This document shows positions 7,454-15,654 of a stretch of 16,823 nucleotides of DNA, piece by piece. Origin of the DNA: Deltaproteobacteria bacterium (GTDB taxonomy: Bacteria > Myxococcota_A > UBA796); the NCBI GenBank assembly GCA_002707085.1, contig PALY01000110.1:1-16823 (forward strand), written 5' to 3'. Position numbers and translations under genes: made by a program. Within the stretch, counting starts at the first letter, position 1; the number at the start of each line of letters is the position of its first letter. A model generated the notes under the pieces. It saw nothing but the letters and a program-made list of their open reading frames with translations, searched no databases and was not told the DNA's origin.

Positions 7454-7459
7454 GTCGTT

Positions 7460-8941
7460 CTAAACGGTCGCCCATTTTCCGATTCCAACACTTGGAATCT
7501 TCTTGAACAGCGTACTCTTGACGATTTCAGAAAGCACGGTGGCTCCCCCCATCATCTCCATCAACTCTTCGCGTCCTTCTGACTTGCTAAGCTTCCGGCG
7601 AATCAAGTCGGGTCGAAGATAGAACTTCATGTACGCCTTGGTTCTGTACGCACGCAGTTGTTCGGCCGTAAAGGTTTCGGTTTCGAGTTGTGGAATATCT
7701 CCACCACCATCAATGGTGTACTGACGCCAGAAATCTCCGTCGACATATCCACGCTCATTCGCAATCCGGTACAAGTCCGTCGCGGGAAGTGCGGTAGCCA
7801 CCGAGAAACTCGCCCAATCAAGACCGAGTCCCGCAGCAAACTTGATGGTGTCTTCCACGTCATCATGGGTGGCATCGTAGTAGCCAATCATGAAGTAACC
7901 GCGGGTATCCACACCCTCTTCGCGACAAATACGGAAGGCTCGTTCCGTCTGCTCTCGCGTGATCTGCTTGTTCATGATCTTCAATACGCGGTCAGTCCCC
8001 GCCTCTACACCCATGTGGATGGATCGCAATCCAGCTTTCTTCAGGGCGCGAACCACTTCACGGTCAATGGTATCGACCCGGGCGCGAATGTTGAACTTCA
8101 CACTCAAACCACGGCGTTGAACCTCTTCCGAGAAGTTCCGCATGCGGCGCTTACCGATGGTGAAGGTCTCATCAAAGAAAACAATTTCTTTGACCCCGTA
8201 CTGGCGTTCCAAAAACTCCATCTCATCCACAACGTGCTTGATGCTTCTGAATCGGAGTTTTTCCGAATACACCTGCGAACAGTACCCACACTTCCATGGG
8301 CATCCACGGGTGGTGACCATCGTCGCGAATGGTTTGAGTAGTGTCAGGCAGTGGTAGTCGGTGACCGGCATGAGGTCCCAAGCCGTCATCGGATATTTGT
8401 CGATATCCTTGGTCAGCTTTCGGCTTTCCGTCTTGAGAATTTCGCCGGACTTGTCCCGGTACACGATGCCCGGGATTTCATCCCATCCTCCGCCACCTTG
8501 TTCCATGTGCTCACAAAGTTCCAAGAACACATCTTCACCATCGCCAACGACGGCAATATCAAAGCATTCCCAGGTCAAACTTTCTTCCGCATAAATCGAC
8601 ATGTGCGGACCACCCACGACGATCAACGCATTGGGCAAGGTCTCTCGAACCATCTGCGCAATCTCGATGACTGCAGGCCATCCGAGCGTTTTTGAGGTCA
8701 AAGCAACAATTTGGGGATCAAAATCTTGTACCCGACCGACTACATCTTTGGGGTACTTATTTTCAACATGCAGGTCGATGAGTTGAACGGGAAAACCATT
8801 TTGTCTGACCCACGCAGCCAATCCACCCAATGCCAAACTTGGAAAGATACCAAGCTTCTCAGCAGCCTTTTTTGACAACGGTTGTTGGTCTGCTGCCTCA
8901 TGGTATTTGATGAACAATACCTTCGTCTTTTTGAGTGACAC
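7460..8941 (-). CDS. Cobalamin-binding-type radical SAM protein
   Basis: A 493-residue protein with an N-terminal Rossmann-like B12-binding domain (about 30-150: GGLAAWVRQNGFPVQLIDLH, then VVGGPHMS and VVGDGED) and a radical SAM core from about 200. The [4Fe-4S] cluster motif is CPWKCGYC (Cys214, 218, 221). FFDETFT (255-261) and GVEAGTDRVLKIMNK (311-325) are typical of the BchE/HpnJ/P-methyltransferase-like group. The canonical DxHxxG cobalamin His motif is not evident, which is common in this group because B12 is often bound base-off without a protein His. Expected chemistry is methylation or carbon-skeleton/ring formation on an unknown small molecule, lipid or peptide. The start is GTG 8941 with a purine-rich AGGGGG upstream. 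It is divergent from the peptide transporter operon. Confidence 0.9.
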   Translation of the reverse strand: MSLKKTKVLFIKYHEAADQQPLSKKAAEKLGIFPSLALGGLAAWVRQNGFPVQLIDLHVENKYPKDVVGRVQDFDPQIVALTSKTLGWPAVIEIAQMVRETLPNALIVVGGPHMSIYAEESLTWECFDIAVVGDGEDVFLELCEHMEQGGGGWDEIPGIVYRDKSGEILKTESRKLTKDIDKYPMTAWDLMPVTDYHCLTLLKPFATMVTTRGCPWKCGYCSQVYSEKLRFRSIKHVVDEMEFLERQYGVKEIVFFDETFTIGKRRMRNFSEEVQRRGLSVKFNIRARVDTIDREVVRALKKAGLRSIHMGVEAGTDRVLKIMNKQITREQTERAFRICREEGVDTRGYFMIGYYDATHDDVEDTIKFAAGLGLDWASFSVATALPATDLYRIANERGYVDGDFWRQYTIDGGGDIPQLETETFTAEQLRAYRTKAYMKFYLRPDLIRRKLSKSEGREELMEMMGGATVLSEIVKSTLFKKIPSVGIGKWATV

Positions 8942-9100
8942 GGGACCCCCTGCGTTTAACTTCTTAACAATCTACCATCTGTTCATCCTGTTGACATCAA
9001 CTATGTGAGTACAAACCTCGATTGACGACAAGAGTTGCCTGGTATACGAAGCGACGTTCTGTACTTGGATACCTCATCTACTCCCAACAGTGGACGGACG
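8942..9100. promoter_or_regulatory. Divergent regulatory region between radical SAM gene and ABC operon
   Basis: This 159-bp gap separates the two divergent transcription units. It holds a plus-strand promoter candidate (9022-9048) and a perfect inverted repeat GTTGA-CA-TCAAC at 8990-9001, operator-like in size and placed where it could affect both directions. The minus strand carries AT-rich segments around 8955-8975 but no clear -10/-35 pair. Confidence 0.4.
9022..9048 (+). promoter_or_regulatory. Candidate sigma-70-type promoter of the ABC transporter operon
   Basis: TTGACG (9022-9027) and TATACG (9043-9048) are near-consensus boxes, but the spacer is only 15 bases. Transcription would begin near 9055, giving a leader of about 45 bases before ATG 9101. 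That argues against the upstream TTG at 9035 being the translation start. Confidence 0.4.
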
Positions 9101-11023
9101 ATGCAACGGGGATTTTTACGAAGCCTGATCGGATTTTCGATTCTCGTGGGCTTTTTCTTGCTCACACTTCTTAACGTTTGGCAGACCAATTCTGCGGAAC
9201 GCGATCTCAAAGAAATGCTGCAACGCATGGACACTTTGGAGAAAGCGCTCGAGAACGGAAACTTTGCTTCTGAATCAGGACCATCGGGTCCAAGCGGGGG
9301 CATCTGGGGTGCAGCGGAACCAGACTATGTGACAACAGCACTGTCCGATCCGAACAACCAGTTCTCGCGAGACAACACCAATTGGTTGCCTTCAGGTGCA
9401 AAGCAAGGCGGTACGCTGAACCTGAAGTTTGGTTCAGACCCCAAGGGGTTCAACTGGCTCACGGAAAACGGGGCGGATGTCTCTGAGATCCAGGCATACG
9501 TGAACATTTCAGTCGGTGCCTATCACTTGAAGGACGTGACCAAGTACCGTCCAGTATTGGCCTACCATTGGAACATCTCCGACGACAAACGCACACATAC
9601 CATCAAACTTCGCAAGGACTTCTACTGGCACAAACCCAACGTGAACTGGGCCGGTGGAAAGTTCGATTGGCTGAAGGGTACACACCAAGTCACCGCTCGA
9701 GACCTGGAGTTCATGGTCGAAATGATGATGAACGACCAAGTGGCAGGTGCCGCGCCGCTTCGTTCTTATTTTGATGAACTGGAAAGTTTTGAAGCCATTG
9801 ACGACTTCACCTTCCGCATCACTTTCAAGAAGCCCAAGTACATGCAGAAAGTCATGGTGCTTGGCCTATACCCAATGCCAGAGTTTTTGTATGCCTACGA
9901 CGAAGTGGGTGAACGATACGAACCAGAAGTCATCGGAAAACGATTTGAGGACCACTGGTACAACCCGAATGGCATTGGCGCAGGTCCTTATACATTCACC
10001 CGGTTTGAACCCGGTGTAGCGATTGAGTTGGAACGAAACTCCAAATACCCGCTGGGTGGCAATGCACCCGAACGGATTGTGTACTCCATCCTGAAAGACC
10101 AAAACCAGCCACCACGAAAACTTCGTACCGGCGAGTTGCATCTATCAGCCATTCAACCAGGCCAGTACAGAGCTGAAGTCCTGGAAGGCGACGCGGACTC
10201 TCCATTCAAGAATGGAAAGCTTAATGCTGGGGAGTACTGGTCCTACAACTACTTCTATGTTGCATGGAATGCAGACAAACCTCAGTTTTCGGACAAGCGG
10301 GCCCGTCAGGCAATGAGCCATGCTTTCAATGCAGACCTCCTGCTCAACGATGTATTTCTCGGACTGGGAGAACGCTGCACAGGGCCGATGCCCACCGTAC
10401 AGCCGTACTATGACCGTTCGTTGGACCCATACGCATTTGACCTGGAGAAAGCGAAAGCACTTTTAGAAGAAGCTGGCTGGAGCGATACGGATGGCGATGG
10501 AATCAGAGACAAGACCATCGATGGTGAGAAGGTCCAGTTTTCATTCAAGTTGGTGGTCTATGGTTCATCCAACGAGTACAAAACTGTGGGCAACATCTTC
10601 AAAGAGGACCTCGCCAAGATTGGTGTCCGGATGGATGTCGCCCCCATGGAGTGGGCCAACTTGCTGAAGAAGGTCGACGCTCGTGAATTCGATGCCGTTA
10701 CCCTGGCCTGGGTCTCCGGCCCTCCCGTCGATTTCCGCCAAATTTGGCACAGTTCCCAAGCAGACCTACCGAAAGGCAGCAACCGAGTTGGGTTCCGAAA
10801 TGCTGAGGCAGACAAAATCATCGAAGCCCTGGAAACAGAGTTCGATGAAGCCAAACGAAAGAAACTGGCGCATGCATTCCACCAACTTCTGTATGAAGAG
10901 CAACCCTACACGTTCTTCTACACGCGCAAGACCAAAGTGTTCTGGCAGCAAGAGTTGAACAACGTCTGGTTCCAACTTGTACGACCGCACATCAACCCTC
11001 GTCCATTCTATTTGGGCGGGTAA
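9101..11023 (+). CDS. Membrane-tethered family 5 peptide-binding protein (YejA-like) of ABC importer
   Basis: Periplasmic solute-binding protein for oligopeptides, 640 residues, cluster C/SBP_bac_5. The binding fold starts at about residue 103 (GGTLNLKFGSDPKGFNWL). Family landmarks are the GAGPYTFTRFEPG segment, the region before FSDKRARQAMSHAFN, and AGWSDTDGDGIRDK with a calcium-loop-like DxDxDG as in many family 5 proteins. Unusually, residues 8-25 form an uncleaved-looking transmembrane helix with no lipobox or clear signal-peptidase site. A short heptad-like coiled coil (about 32-52) and a Ser/Gly/Pro linker (57-68) follow, so the protein is probably tethered to the inner membrane. ATG 9101 fits the predicted transcript better than TTG 9035. 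It is the first gene of the operon; the permease starts 15 bases downstream. YejA relation is inferred mainly from the permeases. Confidence 0.93.
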   Translation: MQRGFLRSLIGFSILVGFFLLTLLNVWQTNSAERDLKEMLQRMDTLEKALENGNFASESGPSGPSGGIWGAAEPDYVTTALSDPNNQFSRDNTNWLPSGAKQGGTLNLKFGSDPKGFNWLTENGADVSEIQAYVNISVGAYHLKDVTKYRPVLAYHWNISDDKRTHTIKLRKDFYWHKPNVNWAGGKFDWLKGTHQVTARDLEFMVEMMMNDQVAGAAPLRSYFDELESFEAIDDFTFRITFKKPKYMQKVMVLGLYPMPEFLYAYDEVGERYEPEVIGKRFEDHWYNPNGIGAGPYTFTRFEPGVAIELERNSKYPLGGNAPERIVYSILKDQNQPPRKLRTGELHLSAIQPGQYRAEVLEGDADSPFKNGKLNAGEYWSYNYFYVAWNADKPQFSDKRARQAMSHAFNADLLLNDVFLGLGERCTGPMPTVQPYYDRSLDPYAFDLEKAKALLEEAGWSDTDGDGIRDKTIDGEKVQFSFKLVVYGSSNEYKTVGNIFKEDLAKIGVRMDVAPMEWANLLKKVDAREFDAVTLAWVSGPPVDFRQIWHSSQADLPKGSNRVGFRNAEADKIIEALETEFDEAKRKKLAHAFHQLLYEEQPYTFFYTRKTKVFWQQELNNVWFQLVRPHINPRPFYLGG

Positions 11024-11025
11024 CC

Positions 11026-11029
11026 GGAG
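11026..11029 (+). promoter_or_regulatory. Shine-Dalgarno site for the TTG start of the first permease
   Basis: GGAG lies nine bases before TTG 11039-11041 and just after the stop of the binding-protein gene. The TTG start gives MFTYTLKRVLLMIPT, the standard beginning of this permease family, so the unusual start codon is credible. Confidence 0.6.
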
Positions 11030-11038
11030 ACTGCGCGC

Positions 11039-12493
11039 TTGTTCACTTACACCCTAAAACGTGTCCTCCTGATGATCCCGACCTTTGCGGCGATCAGTCT
11101 GGTGATCTTCGTGGTGCTGAACTTTGCACCTGGAACGCCTGGTGGCCAAGCACAAACGGGTGACGGTGGTGGCGCCCAGGATGCCTCGACAACGGGTGAG
11201 CAACGGGAAAGCTACCGAATCTTCAAGGAACAGTTCAATCTGGACAAACCCGTATTGTTCAACACCCGATACGATCTGGGCCGAGCAGAGGTAGAAGACA
11301 CGCTTCGTGCGATCATCAACGAATCGGGCGACGTCACCCCAGCACGCCGCATTGAAGCCCAGGAAGAAATCGAGAACTGGGGTCGGTATGCGGTACCCGG
11401 ATTGATGGCCATCATCCAAGATGATCAGGCCAGCCAACATCTGCGCTCGTTGGCCTCCCAGCGCCTCACGTTCAACGGTCAGATTCAAAACAAGAAGATC
11501 TACGAAAAGGAACTTTCCGACGAAGACCGAGCGGAAGTGAAGCGAATCGCTAAGGCCAACAACCAGATCCGGAGTTGGAGTTTCTCCAAGCTTGATGATG
11601 CAGAGAAAGTCGACAATGTCACTGCTCAATGGAGCGGCTGGGACACAGAAAATGCTTCAGACTGGACGTACGGAACATCCGACAAACTGGGGATCTTCCT
11701 TTTCGATACCCGTTTTGCCAAGTATTGGGGCAACCTCGCTCGACTCAACTTTGGTGTATCGCACGTAGACAAGCGTCCTGTTCTCAAAAAGGTCTTCAGC
11801 AAGCTCAAGTACTCCATCACCCTGAGCTTCTCGTCCGTATTGCTCATCTACGCAATCAGTTTGCCTTTGGGGATCTGGTCCAGCATCAAGCAAAATACGC
11901 TGGCTGACCGGGTCGTGACGACAGTTCTATTCATGCTGTACAGCCTGCCCAGCTTCTTCGTGGCTGTGTTTATGCTGAACCTTTTGACCCGCGGAACCCC
12001 CTACCAGTGGTTCCCGACATCCGGCTTTGAATCATTGGACACGCGTCATATGACCGTCCTTGAGTACATCAAAGATGTGGGCTGGCATGTGACCCTACCC
12101 ATCATCTGTGGTTCTTATGCAGCCCTGGCAGCCCTCTCTCGGTACGCCCGAACAGGGCTTCTGGATGTCATTCGGTCTGACTACGTAAGAACAGCCCGAG
12201 CCAAAGGACTTCCTGAAGGTGTGGTCATTCTGAAACACGCTGCACGAAACGGGATGATCCCAATCCTTACATTGCTCGCATCCTTGTTGCCGACCCTTAT
12301 CGGTGGCTCGGTGGTTATCGAAGTCGTATTCGGCATCCCAGGAATGGGCTCCTACCTATTCGAGAGCATCAACGTGCGGGACTACAACGCTGTCATGGCT
12401 GTGTTGCTGATCAGTTCAGCACTGACCTTGATCGGCATGTTGATTTCCGACCTTTCCTATGCGCTGGTCGATCCGCGCATCACCTTCGAGTAA
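11039..12493 (+). CDS. yejB: YejB-like peptide ABC transporter permease with large periplasmic insertion
   Basis: Inner-membrane permease subunit, 484 residues against roughly 310-365 for DppB/OppB/YejB. TM1 is at 8-30, the remaining core runs from about 255 to 476, and the EAA-type ATPase-contact loop is DYVRTARAKGLPEGV (381-395). The ending ISDLSYALVDPRITFE and the segment LIYAISLPLGI match my memory of E. coli YejB closely, hence the symbol. The first periplasmic loop is split: the usual FGLDKP motif (here FNLDKPVLF, 66-74) is separated from the usual W...FGVS...RPV motif (230-247) by about 140 extra residues. These are mostly charged helices, including a HEAT-like stretch YAVPGLMAIIQDD (117-129), followed by a Trp-rich stretch (196-210). 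The start is TTG. The next start lies four bases after its stop. Confidence 0.92.
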   Translation: MFTYTLKRVLLMIPTFAAISLVIFVVLNFAPGTPGGQAQTGDGGGAQDASTTGEQRESYRIFKEQFNLDKPVLFNTRYDLGRAEVEDTLRAIINESGDVTPARRIEAQEEIENWGRYAVPGLMAIIQDDQASQHLRSLASQRLTFNGQIQNKKIYEKELSDEDRAEVKRIAKANNQIRSWSFSKLDDAEKVDNVTAQWSGWDTENASDWTYGTSDKLGIFLFDTRFAKYWGNLARLNFGVSHVDKRPVLKKVFSKLKYSITLSFSSVLLIYAISLPLGIWSSIKQNTLADRVVTTVLFMLYSLPSFFVAVFMLNLLTRGTPYQWFPTSGFESLDTRHMTVLEYIKDVGWHVTLPIICGSYAALAALSRYARTGLLDVIRSDYVRTARAKGLPEGVVILKHAARNGMIPILTLLASLLPTLIGGSVVIEVVFGIPGMGSYLFESINVRDYNAVMAVLLISSALTLIGMLISDLSYALVDPRITFE

Positions 12494-12497
12494 TTCG

Positions 12498-13751
12498 ATG
12501 AGCCAACCCATTATTCCAGATGTGAACGAACCCGAAGATCAAACCTTCGGCGACATCGTTTGGATCCAGTTCAAAAAGAACCGGGTGGCGTACTGGTCCC
12601 TCTGGGGACTGGCTGGATTGTTCATCTTGGCCATCGTTGCCCCCGTGATTGCCAGCGGCCGGCCTTTCATCTGGAATGCAGGGGACGGGGCGCAATATCC
12701 ATGGTTCAGCTCGCTGTTTGACCGAAATTACTTCGAAAACCCCGTCGATGTTTTCTTCAATCTACTGCTGGTGCTTGCTCTTCCCATCGTGGCTTTGGTC
12801 ATCTTTCGACTCAAGCAGATTCAAAAGTTGGGCTTGGACAAGCGGCCTCGTCGAGCCAAGATCCAGCGAGAGTCTCGTTTCCTCGTTCTTGGTTTCTTGG
12901 TCCTGTTAATCGGCGTTTTGGCCACACCGTATGGCGAACCCTACACCCAATACGAAGACCTGCGAGAAGCGCGGCTTCAGGAAATTGAAGCCGGAGCAAG
13001 TACAGACCCCATTCAAGCAGTCTTTCCTCCTGTCCCCTACATGTTCCGGAAAACAGGATTTAAGACGCTGGAAAAACCCAGTTTAAAACATTGGCTGGGC
13101 GTGGATGAAAGCACCAGAGATGTGGCAGTCCGGTTGCTGTACGGAACCCGGATTTCTCTGACCATCGGTGTCATCGCTGTAGGAATCTATGTCACCATCG
13201 GCATTATCTTGGGATCACTGGCTGGATTCTTCTCTGGCAAAGTCGACATCGTGATTCAACGTCTGATTGAAATCGTGATGAGTATCCCCTCATTGATCAT
13301 CATTTTGGTTCTGGTCGCATTCCTGGAAAAAACAAGCATCTTCCACATCATGCTGGTCATTGGACTGGTGCGCTGGACCGGTGTCGCTCGACTGGTCCGT
13401 GGAGAGTTCTACAGGCTTCGTGGGCAAGACTTTGTCACCAGCGCTGTGGCGCTTGGATTTCCCACATGGAAGGTGATCTTTCACCACATCCTTCCAAACG
13501 CAATGGGGCCTGTTTTGGTCGCCGCCACATTTGGTGTAGCGGGCGCGATTTTGCTTGAAAGTACCCTCTCCTTCTTGGGACTTGGCGACTTGAGCGCCCC
13601 CAGCTGGGGACAAACATTATCGGAAGGCTACTCATCGGGCGCATGGCATTTGATCATTGCTCCTGGCTTCGCCATCTTCTTGACCGTCTCTTTGTTGAAC
13701 CTGGTCGGTGAAGGTCTGCGTGACGCCCTCGATCCCAAGATGCGGAAGTGA
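12498..13751 (+). CDS. yejE: YejE-like peptide ABC transporter permease with extra transmembrane pair
   Basis: Second permease of the importer, 417 residues against about 300 (OppC/DppC) or 340 (YejE). The N-terminal NRVAYWSLWGL and the following PVIASGRPF...YPWFSSL resemble YejE. TM1 is at 32-52 and the canonical core begins at HWLGVDESTRDVAVRLLYG (198-216). The EAA-type loop is DFVTSAVALGFPTWKVIFHH (311-330), and the C-terminus is GEGLRDALDP. Between TM1 and the core lie two additional hydrophobic helices (about 84-104 and 127-143) joined by a very basic loop (RLKQIQKLGLDKRPRRAK), which the positive-inside rule places in the cytoplasm; an even number keeps the core topology unchanged. ATG 12498 follows the previous stop by four bases; the upstream ATG-frame extension from 12459 overlaps yejB and is rejected. 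Confidence 0.92.
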   Translation: MSQPIIPDVNEPEDQTFGDIVWIQFKKNRVAYWSLWGLAGLFILAIVAPVIASGRPFIWNAGDGAQYPWFSSLFDRNYFENPVDVFFNLLLVLALPIVALVIFRLKQIQKLGLDKRPRRAKIQRESRFLVLGFLVLLIGVLATPYGEPYTQYEDLREARLQEIEAGASTDPIQAVFPPVPYMFRKTGFKTLEKPSLKHWLGVDESTRDVAVRLLYGTRISLTIGVIAVGIYVTIGIILGSLAGFFSGKVDIVIQRLIEIVMSIPSLIIILVLVAFLEKTSIFHIMLVIGLVRWTGVARLVRGEFYRLRGQDFVTSAVALGFPTWKVIFHHILPNAMGPVLVAATFGVAGAILLESTLSFLGLGDLSAPSWGQTLSEGYSSGAWHLIIAPGFAIFLTVSLLNLVGEGLRDALDPKMRK

Positions 13752-13756
13752 GGAAG
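13751..13756 (+). promoter_or_regulatory. Shine-Dalgarno site overlapping the permease stop codon
   Basis: AGGAAG begins on the last base of the permease TGA (13749-13751) and is five bases before ATG 13762. It selects that ATG over the longer frame from 13708 and implies coupled translation of permease and ATPase. Confidence 0.6.
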
Positions 13757-13761
13757 ATACG

Positions 13762-15654
13762 ATGACCCAACCTCTCTTAAAACTGGAGAACCTCCGCACC
13801 TACTTCCACACCGATATCGGTGTGGTGAAAGCCGTTGATGACCTCAATGTGGAAGTCAAGCCAGGACAGACCCTGGGCATAGTCGGCGAGTCTGGTTCCG
13901 GAAAGTCAGTGACCAGCCTGACTGTGATGCGACTGCTGCCCGACCACATTGCCCGGGTGGAAGAAGGATCCAAAATCTTGTTCGCAGGCAAGGATCTTAC
14001 CGATGTTGGAGATGCGGAAATGCGCGCCATTCGCGGTGCCGAAATTTCCATGATCTTCCAAGAACCCATGACATCCCTGAACCCTGTGTACACCACAGGC
14101 GATCAAGTCATGGAGGCCATTCTCCTCCATCAAGAGGTCACAAAGGAAGAAGCACAACAACGGACAATCGATCTGTTCAAAGAAGTGGGCATCCCCGACC
14201 CTGAACAACGCATCCACATGTATCCCCATGAAATGTCGGGTGGCCAAAAGCAACGTGTCATGATTGCCATGGCTCTTTCCTGCAATCCGAAACTGTTGAT
14301 TGCTGATGAACCGACCACTGCCCTCGATGTGACCATTCAGGCTCAAATCCTCGACCTTCTCCGGAAACTGCGAGACGAGCGCGGCATGAGCATGATTTTC
14401 ATTACCCATGATCTGGGTGTGATTGCGGAAATCGCTGATGAAGTTGCGGTGATGTATCGGGGTAAACTGGTTGAATACGGTGACGTTCAAAGCATCTATG
14501 CAAACGGAAAGCACCCCTACACCAAGGGGTTGTTGGCTTGTCGACCCAAGCTCGATAGCGCCATGAAACGGCTGCCCACGGTCCCTGATTTCATGGACAC
14601 CATCTACCACGATGATGGGAGCTACTCCGTCGAAGAAAAAGTGATCTCCGAAGAACGCTTGCACAGCCTCTCTCACGATGGGCGTGAGCGCCACCTGTAC
14701 CCGGCAAGCCGCCTGGGAGAATTGGGATTCGGCGGAAACGAGAGCGACTACCCAGAAGGCACAACATTCGCAGGCGCCGACGAAAAGCCATTGCTGGAAG
14801 TCAAGAACTTGCAGATGCACTTCCCGATTCGCCAAGGGCTTTTTGGACGAGTGGTGGACCACGTCAAAGCTGTTGATGGTGTCTCTTTTGACGTCTATCG
14901 CGGACAGACGCTTGGATTCGTGGGCGAGTCTGGATGTGGAAAAACCACAACCGGCCGGGCCATTATGCGGCTCATTAATCCGACCGACGGCCAGGTCATT
15001 TTCGATGGCACTGACATCACAACCATGGCCGAATCTGAACTGCGGTCATACCGCAAACGCTTCCAGATTATTTTCCAAGACCCGTATGGTTCACTCAACC
15101 CCCGAAAGACAATTGAAACCACCGTCATGGAACCCATGGAAGTCCATGGTATCGGTGAGAGCTACGATGAACGACGGGACATGGTTTTAGACCTTCTTGC
15201 AAAAGTTGGATTGCCCGGAAAGCAATACTTGAACCGATACCCACATGAGTTCTCCGGTGGACAGCGACAACGAATCTGTATCGCTCGCTCCCTTGCCGTA
15301 AGGCCAGATCTCATCATCTGTGATGAGTCCGTTTCGGCACTTGATGTGTCGGTACAGGCACAAGTACTGAATCTGCTCAAAGATCTACAACTCGAGTTTG
15401 GACTGACCTACATCTTTATCAGCCATGACTTGTCGGTCGTAAAGTTCATGAGCGACATGATGGCCGTAATGAACGAAGGGAAATTCGTTGAGTTTGGTCC
15501 CAGTGAATCCATATACGAAAATCCAAAAGAGGCGTATACAGAGCGTCTTATCGATGCCATCCCGCGAGATAGTTTGGACCAAATCAAAAAACGCCAAACC
15601 CAGCGTATCGAAGCACAACAGTCTGTTGAAGAATCGACAGGAAACGACACATGA
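13762..15654 (+). CDS. Fused double-domain ATPase of peptide ABC importer (YejF/DppD-DppF type)
   Basis: Cytoplasmic energy subunit, 630 residues, with two complete ABC ATPase domains in one chain. Domain 1: Walker A GESGSGKS (42-49), signature MSGGQKQR (158-165), Walker B LLIADEP (178-184), H-loop His216. Domain 2: Walker A GESGCGKTT (388-396), signature FSGGQRQR (497-504), Walker B LIICDES (517-523), H-loop His555. Each is followed by the oligopeptide-transporter C-terminal segment (HPYTKGLLACRP 251-262; AYTERLIDAIP 591-601). Both sites keep the catalytic Glu, so both should hydrolyse ATP. The roughly 60-residue linker (280-343) is acidic and longer than a simple hinge. The tail beyond 605 is polar and charged. 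Single-chain fusion matches YejF; GsiA-like transporters also have it. Its stop overlaps the next start (ATGA, 15651-15654). Confidence 0.95.
   Translation: MTQPLLKLENLRTYFHTDIGVVKAVDDLNVEVKPGQTLGIVGESGSGKSVTSLTVMRLLPDHIARVEEGSKILFAGKDLTDVGDAEMRAIRGAEISMIFQEPMTSLNPVYTTGDQVMEAILLHQEVTKEEAQQRTIDLFKEVGIPDPEQRIHMYPHEMSGGQKQRVMIAMALSCNPKLLIADEPTTALDVTIQAQILDLLRKLRDERGMSMIFITHDLGVIAEIADEVAVMYRGKLVEYGDVQSIYANGKHPYTKGLLACRPKLDSAMKRLPTVPDFMDTIYHDDGSYSVEEKVISEERLHSLSHDGRERHLYPASRLGELGFGGNESDYPEGTTFAGADEKPLLEVKNLQMHFPIRQGLFGRVVDHVKAVDGVSFDVYRGQTLGFVGESGCGKTTTGRAIMRLINPTDGQVIFDGTDITTMAESELRSYRKRFQIIFQDPYGSLNPRKTIETTVMEPMEVHGIGESYDERRDMVLDLLAKVGLPGKQYLNRYPHEFSGGQRQRICIARSLAVRPDLIICDESVSALDVSVQAQVLNLLKDLQLEFGLTYIFISHDLSVVKFMSDMMAVMNEGKFVEFGPSESIYENPKEAYTERLIDAIPRDSLDQIKKRQTQRIEAQQSVEESTGNDT

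Noticed and set aside
7454..7459. Search for a terminator between prmC and the radical SAM gene
   Set aside because: Only six bases separate the two stops, and no convincing stem with T-run was seen nearby.
7658..8341. 227-codon open frame on the plus strand
   Set aside because: It is antisense to the radical SAM core; the sense frame has the CX3CX2C cluster motif and full family structure.
10484..10510. DTDGDGIRD calcium-loop-like motif as a special domain in the binding protein
   Set aside because: The AGW-DTDGDG pattern is a common feature of family 5 peptide-binding proteins and is not specific to this one.
13906..14862. 318-codon open frame on the minus strand
   Set aside because: It lies wholly antisense to the first half of the fused ATPase, whose motifs are unambiguous. 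The antisense product is His/Gln/Phe-rich with no recognisable domain.
15301..15350. Ser instead of Pro after the Walker B Asp-Glu in the second ATPase domain as a sign of a dead site
   Set aside because: The catalytic Glu is retained (CDES), and small residues other than Pro occur at this place in active DppF/OppF-type domains as far as I recall.
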